Below are positions 16,223-20,157 of a stretch of 20,157 bases of DNA, in pieces. Below the pieces are notes generated by a model that searched no databases, was not told the origin of the DNA, and saw only the letters and a list, made by a program, of their open reading frames with translations. Source of the DNA: Ochromonadaceae sp. CCMP2298 (taxonomy: Eukaryota > Sar > Synurophyceae > Ochromonadales > Ochromonadaceae). The first letter of the stretch is position 1; each line of letters begins with the position of its first letter. A program made the position numbers and the translations under genes. Location of the stretch: positions 1 through 20,157 of the forward strand of contig MU633901.1 in NCBI GenBank assembly GCA_026770595.1. Reading direction: 5' to 3'.

Positions 16223-17260
16223 ATGTTCAGGATGCAGGGGATAGCGCGGCTCAGCGCGAGTCAGCACGCATCGATCTCACAGCGCGCATTCAGCATTCTC
16301 TCGACCGAGACATACAGAGGCCTGCAGGCCCCCACACACGACGCCCACGCCACCCCCGCCGCCCCCACGGCTGTGTTCATGCATGGCATCCTGGGCAGCA
16401 AGAAGAACTGGCGTACGCCGAGCAAGATATTCGTCAAAAAGCACCCCACCTTCCGGGCCATCGCGGTGGACCAAAGGGGCCACGGGGCCTCCCCGAACCT
16501 CCCGGGAGACAACACTGTGCGCTCGTGTGTGCTGGATGTTATAAAGACGCTTGATGTGGCTGCTGGTCTCTCTGCTACCGGTACTGCTACTGGCACTGGT
16601 ACTGGCACTGGCACTTCTGGTTCGGGGCAGGCGCATTATAGTACCTCTGCCGCGGCCCACGTGGCCCCCACGCTGCTGCTGGCCCACTCCTTCAGCGGTA
16701 AGGTGGCCCTCTCCTATCTTCAGCAGCAGCAAGGCCTCAGCACCCCCCAGCACGTGTGGATTCTGGACTCCCTCCCGGGGCCCTACGACGTCCAGCACGA
16801 CCTGAAAGACCCCCAGTCCGTGATAGGTATATTGAAGCACATCCGCTCTCTGCCCAGGGAGTTCGAAAGCAAGTTATGGGTGGAGCAGACGCTAGCAGCC
16901 AAGGGCGTGGCCAAGCCCGTCATCCAGTGGGTGTCCACGAATATCGTGCAGATGCAGGACTCTCCCACCCTGCGCTACTCCTTCGATATCGACACCGTGC
17001 TGCAGCTGTTTGACGACTTCTGCGCCCTGGACATGTGGAGCTTCCTCGAGAGCTATCAGGGCCCCACGCAGATCCACTTCATCCGGGCGGGGAAAAACAA
17101 CGCCTGGACCCCGCAAGTACTGGATAGATTTGGCGCCATAACGTCATCGAATAGCGGGATAGTGCTGCACACGATGCCGCACGTGGGGCACTGGCTGCAC
17201 GCGGAGGACGCCAACGGCATGCTGGACATCATCAGCAAGCACAGCGGACTGACGCCCTGA
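16223..17260 (+). CDS. ABHD11-like alpha/beta hydrolase, probably mitochondrial
   Basis: An intronless ORF of 345 residues with the start in context CCGCCATGT. The N-terminal 30 residues are rich in Arg, Ser and Ala without acids (MFRMQGIARLSASQHASISQ), a typical mitochondrial presequence. Alpha/beta hydrolase landmarks follow in order: the oxyanion-hole motif MHGILGSKKNW (about 53), VDQRGHGASP, the nucleophile elbow AHSFSGK with Ser156, WILDSLPG, and the catalytic His in GHWLHAED (His323). The order, spacing and the Lys after the elbow resemble ABHD11/YbfF-type ester hydrolases. In animals ABHD11 protects the lipoylated 2-oxoglutarate dehydrogenase complex; the role here is inferred only from the family. 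Odd feature: a low-complexity Thr/Gly run (ATGTATGTGTGTGTSGSG) is inserted before strand beta-5. The catalytic acid was not assigned. It is divergent from the ice-binding gene. Confidence 0.85.
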   Translation: MFRMQGIARLSASQHASISQRAFSILSTETYRGLQAPTHDAHATPAAPTAVFMHGILGSKKNWRTPSKIFVKKHPTFRAIAVDQRGHGASPNLPGDNTVRSCVLDVIKTLDVAAGLSATGTATGTGTGTGTSGSGQAHYSTSAAAHVAPTLLLAHSFSGKVALSYLQQQQGLSTPQHVWILDSLPGPYDVQHDLKDPQSVIGILKHIRSLPREFESKLWVEQTLAAKGVAKPVIQWVSTNIVQMQDSPTLRYSFDIDTVLQLFDDFCALDMWSFLESYQGPTQIHFIRAGKNNAWTPQVLDRFGAITSSNSGIVLHTMPHVGHWLHAEDANGMLDIISKHSGLTP

Positions 17261-17393
17261 AAAGACTTATCTAGTTTTACATTCATATTTATATATATTA
17301 TAAAAATAAAACGAAAGAAGAAAAAAATGTCCCACATCAATAGATTCCCCCACCTCTCTACCAGGCCAAGTAGGAATATGAAAGGGGCGTGTT

Positions 17394-17463
17394 CTTTCTC
17401 TCTCTCTCCTTCTCTCTCTCTCTCTTTCTCTCTCTCTCTCACTCTCTCTCTCTCTCGCTTCTC
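17394..17463 (+). repeat. CT-rich microsatellite
   Basis: About 70 bases of nearly pure (TC)n with a few interruptions, 195-265 bases before the F-box gene ATG. Confidence 0.9.
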
Positions 17464-17503
17464 TTTTCTTTGTTTGGGGCGTGTTCAGTGGGTCCATTAA
17501 TAA

Positions 17504-17553
17504 GGGAACCTGGGAATTGCCCATTGTTCGGCAAAACCTGGCACACACACAAT
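17504..17553 (+). promoter_or_regulatory. Compound upstream motif of the F-box gene shared with PPWD1
   Basis: GGGAACCTGGGAAT (17504-17517) is followed by the 25-base motif at 17529-17553. Both parts occur in the same order upstream of PPWD1 on the minus strand (14348-14335, then 14301-14277) with different spacing. The GGGCAAGGTAAGATTT core is absent here. Confidence 0.6.
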
Positions 17554-17658
17554 TGTCGGGAGATTTTGGATTTCCAGGATTTCACTCCATCTGCGCTGGG
17601 CACTCTCTGCTCTCTCCTCACCCTGCCGGCTTATTTCATCGGTTCACTCTCCATACTG

Positions 17659-17858
17659 ATGTCGAGGCCGCAGAAAAGAGCCCGGAGCGGCAAAGATTGG
17701 GCTGCGCTGCTGGGAGATATCTTCACGCAGTCCGGAGTGCCGCCAGAGCAAGCAAAGGCGATGATTCGGCAGGCAGAGATTAACACGGGCGTATATGTGC
17801 CCTCCACGTTCATGGGCGAGCTGAAGATCCGTACAGTGGCACAACCTGCTGCCGCCGC

Positions 17859-17896
<38 letters not shown>

Positions 17897-19040
17897 AAGG
17901 TGTCAATTATCTGCAGTCACTTTCGCAGAACACTCTTTCTCATATGCTCGCATATCTGGAGAGAAAGGAGATACTGGCTTTCACGCGTACCGCCAAGGCA
18001 GCGCACGAGTGCTCCCACCTGCTGTGGAGGAGGGTGGACTACTCGACTGTGCAGGAGTCCAAGAAGTGGGAGTGGCTCACAGCATCAGTGCCTACACCTA
18101 CAGTACCCGCATCGGTGCATACTGTGAGTAATGCTCTTTCCCTAACCCTATTCTCTACCCAGACAACCAGAACACTCTAACGCCCTATTATCTCACCCCC
18201 TATTCTCCAACTCTAACCCTATTCTCCAACCCTATTCTCTAACCCTCTCAGCGCCCCAAGGTGCGACCTGAGTACCTGCGTCTGCGCATCGGTAATTACG
18301 AGCTAGAGCTCCTCTTCCACCTCCTCTCCCACTGGGACCTATCCGAGCTAAGAGAGGTAGACATCACACTCCTCGTAGTGCCTTTCTACCTCTCTGTGCG
18401 TTGGGACGATCTCGAGATATTCGACTTGTCCTCTCTCGTTATCTCACCTACGGTCGCAGCAATCATAGAAAAGCACGAGGATAAATTTGCCGCAGTGCTT
18501 AAATGCCTGCAGCCCGCGCCTATCCAGAAACTAGACCTGATACTGCAATACCACGTGGCTTCGGAAACCATATCTCACCTCCACTTTCTGCCCAAGTCCC
18601 TTATCTCGCTGAGCCTATCTCTGCCCCATCAGCTGGGGTACCTCTTCCAGGACGCTATATCGCGCCTCCCGCGCCTGAAGCGGTTGCGGCTCATCGGAGG
18701 GAGGTATATGGCCTTAGTCGGGTTGTCCAGTAAATCGCTGGAGGAGCTTGACATGCACAAGGTCAACAAAGGCGTTTACCTAAAGTACATCAACTGCCCC
18801 CGCCTGCAGAATCTGACCTACGCATGCGCTTATAATGGGAACGGTTTGATCGCGGCGCTGACCACACCGAGGGGCGATGTGGACCCCATATGTGGGCAAA
18901 AAGGGAAGTTTTCTTACGCGGAGGTGCGTGGAGTGAGGGGGCTGCAATACCGCACCACAGGAGTGTACGCCGACCCCTTGTCGCCTGTTGAGGTGGAGAG
19001 CCTACCAGCCACCTGCATTATACACGCTAAAAGGCGGTAG
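17659..19040 (+). CDS. F-box-like/leucine-rich-repeat protein, two exons
   Basis: Exon 1 is 17659-18123 and exon 2 is 18252-19040, in phase 0 (donor GTGAGT, acceptor CTCTCAG), giving 417 residues. The start is the ATG before SRPQKRARSGKDW; the frame is open further back, but only through the CT microsatellite. Residues about 12-60 form a short helical region, then a run of about 15 Ala (17848-17892). An F-box-like segment follows (YLQSLSQNTLSHMLAYLERK, EILAFTRTAKAAHE, LLWRRVDYS). Exon 2 holds irregular leucine-rich repeats (LRLRIGNYELELLFHLLSHW, LSELREVDITLL, IQKLDLILQYH, LPRLKRLRLIGG, SKSLEELDMHKV, CPRLQNLTYAC). By family logic it would be a substrate-recognition subunit of an SCF ubiquitin ligase; the substrate is unknown. 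The F-box is diverged and should be treated as probable, not certain. Confidence 0.72.
18124..18251 (+). other. F-box gene intron made of ACCCTATTCTC repeats
   Basis: Degenerate CCTATTCTCCAA/CCCTAACCC units give a telomere-like look but lie between clean splice borders. Confidence 0.75.
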
Positions 19041-19065
19041 CTGCATAATCGGTAGCTGCATAATC
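19036..19065 (+). repeat. 15-bp tandem duplication at the F-box stop codon
   Basis: GGTAGCTGCATAATC occurs twice in succession; the first copy contains the TAG stop of the F-box gene. Confidence 0.85.
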
Positions 19066-19768
19066 GGTTAGCACATATGTTTATAATACTGACACAGTCA
19101 TACTGTGGGATTATCGCATGCGTACCGGTAGCTCACATTTAACCCACACACAGTATTTAATCCAAAAGAATGTGCCTTGAAGACTGATTGTTTACAAAGC
19201 GAGGGTCAGTAGGGACTATGATACCTATACAAGCACCATACAAGCACCTAACTTATTCCGAAACCGCATATGGCCCGCATACTTAGTGTCGTATTTTCAT
19301 CGTACTATCGTATTATCGTCGCACATCGTATTTGTTCCTATCCATGTTTTTATTCCCGAGCCCCAACATTGGTAAACCCTATATATGTGCTCCTAGCCTG
19401 CTCTACTGTGCTGCTCTAACGAGATACATAGATACACAGATACATAGAAACATAGAAACATAGATAAGGTGATTGAGTGATAGATATCTTTACTTTGTAA
19501 TTCGGTAGTTCTGTAGAATAAGAAGTTAGGACGTAAAATCTTTGTCCCGGTTTCTGCTGCAACCTCAGCTACCAGTGAAAATGAATTATAGAAATTGGCA
19601 TTCTGTACAATCAAATATCACACAATAGGCGCCAATATTGGTGGGAAATACAGTTGGATTAGTGTTCAACTGCTACTGACCTGTTTCAAACGCAAGGACT
19701 GACGACCTTTCTGGATCTGACCACCCACTTCACAACTGCCATCTTGGGCTGGGGATCCATTCGATTCG
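19041..19768. other. Intergenic region between the F-box gene and the plastid-protein gene
   Basis: No gene was recognised on either strand. A GATACATA/GAAACATA microsatellite lies at 19422-19466. The last 100 bases presumably hold the promoter of the next gene; none of the shared GGGCAAGG modules is present. Confidence 0.6.
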
Positions 19769-20029
19769 ATGTGGGTGCTCGTACTAGCACTGCTGGCTGG
19801 CGGGGTGGCGGCGTTTGCACCGGGCGTGGGGGAGCGGGTAGGTGGTGTGGGTGCGGGACTCTCCACCCTCTCCACCCTCTCCACCCTCACGCTGCACGCA
19901 ACCCGCGAGCGTGAAATCCGTTCCACTGCCAGGCCGTCAGCCTTCATGAAAAATCTCTTCCAGCTGATGGAGGCGGAGTCCATAGGCTCTCTGATGCCGA
20001 AGGAGGACCTGATGGAAATGATCAGAGAG
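19769..20029 (+). CDS. Plastid-targeted protein, first exon only
   Basis: The ATG at 19769 opens MWVLVLALLAGGVAAFAPGV, a signal peptide ending in the canonical AAFAP cleavage motif, with the Phe at +1, of secondary red plastids. A Gly/Ser/Thr-rich transit region without acidic residues near the cleavage site follows. It includes a small STL repeat coded by a CTCTCCACC tandem. From about residue 58 the sequence looks like mature protein (SAFMKNLFQLMEAESIGSLM, PKEDLMEMIRE). A donor GAG|GTATGA lies at 20029/20030, in phase 0; without splicing the frame stops two codons later, which supports an intron. The mature family is not identifiable from 30 residues. The gene continues beyond the window. 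Confidence 0.75.
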
Positions 20030-20118
20030 GTATGACATAGGATTGAGTACACATGATTACATAGGGCACATAGAGACAAAGGCGATGCGGTCACCACACT
20101 GCAAGGTGGTGCATATAC

Positions 20119-20157
20119 ACATCTGATCATACATCTGATCATACATCTGATCATACA
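20119..20157 (+). repeat. 12-bp tandem repeat in the first intron of the plastid-protein gene
   Basis: ACATCTGATCAT occurs three times in tandem and continues toward the window edge. Each unit contains the palindrome TGATCA. Confidence 0.9.

Larger units (their letters stand above)
17261..17658 (+). other. Intergenic region: ABHD11-like 3' end and F-box upstream region
   Basis: It contains a candidate poly(A) signal (AATAAAA, 17304-17310), a long CT tract (17394-17463) and the shared upstream motifs at 17504-17517 and 17529-17553. No gene was recognised. Confidence 0.6.

Noticed and set aside
18140-18250. Possible interstitial telomere (CCCTAACCC)
   Set aside because: The units are irregular (CCCTATTCTC variants) and bounded by good splice sites. 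Similar C-rich tracts fill other introns, so it reads as a polypyrimidine-type intron.
19666-20154. Minus-strand open frame of 162 codons
   Set aside because: It is antisense to the convincing AAFAP signal-peptide exon, and its start consists of the ACATCTGATCAT tandem repeat.

Overview
The window is nuclear DNA of a eukaryotic alga, most likely one with a secondary red-type plastid (a photosynthetic stramenopile or a relative). The evidence is as follows. Genes carry GT-AG introns, 13 in one gene. Two proteins start with a signal peptide followed by a Phe-containing cleavage motif (AAFAPG; LHAFGA), as in bipartite plastid pre-sequences. One gene encodes a DUF3494 ice-binding protein, a family typical of polar and sea-ice microbes. 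The species cannot be named from the sequence alone.

Layout. 1-1587 (-): the 5' six exons of a HAD-superfamily (YqaB/beta-phosphoglucomutase-like) phosphatase, running off the left edge. 1588-3292: promoter sequence followed by gene debris, namely the tail of an ankyrin gene copy, a FAT-domain fragment resembling ATR kinase without the kinase, and an acidic C-terminal fragment. 3421-4344 (-): a plastid PAP/fibrillin gene whose upstream region is a copy of the HAD gene's start region. 4911-6024 (+): an ankyrin-repeat pseudogene with several frame breaks. 6377-9286 (+): a two-exon kelch protein. 9911-14178 (-): a complete 14-exon PPWD1 homologue (WD40 plus cyclophilin, a spliceosome-associated isomerase). 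14893-15720 (-): a two-exon secreted ice-binding protein. 16223-17260 (+): an intronless ABHD11-like mitochondrial alpha/beta hydrolase. 17659-19040 (+): an F-box-like/LRR protein with a poly-Ala tract. 19769-20029 (+): exon 1 of a plastid-targeted protein leaving the right edge. The genes do not form a pathway; this is an ordinary mixed eukaryotic neighbourhood.

The most interesting signals are structural. (1) Several introns are bounded by, or contain, a direct copy of the adjoining exon end, with AT-rich or C-rich filler between. This is the footprint expected from recent intron gain by insertion with target duplication (introner-like) or by tandem duplication. (2) A motif, GGGCAAGGTAAGATTT and flanks, recurs in sense orientation 190-385 nt upstream of three start codons, with related pieces before two more genes. 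Its outer flank is also shared between two loci, suggesting a dispersed, possibly bidirectional promoter/leader module. (3) The HAD start region was copied in front of the fibrillin gene, carrying a start codon that now opens a short upstream ORF. (4) Ankyrin and ATR fragments show active local segmental duplication and decay.
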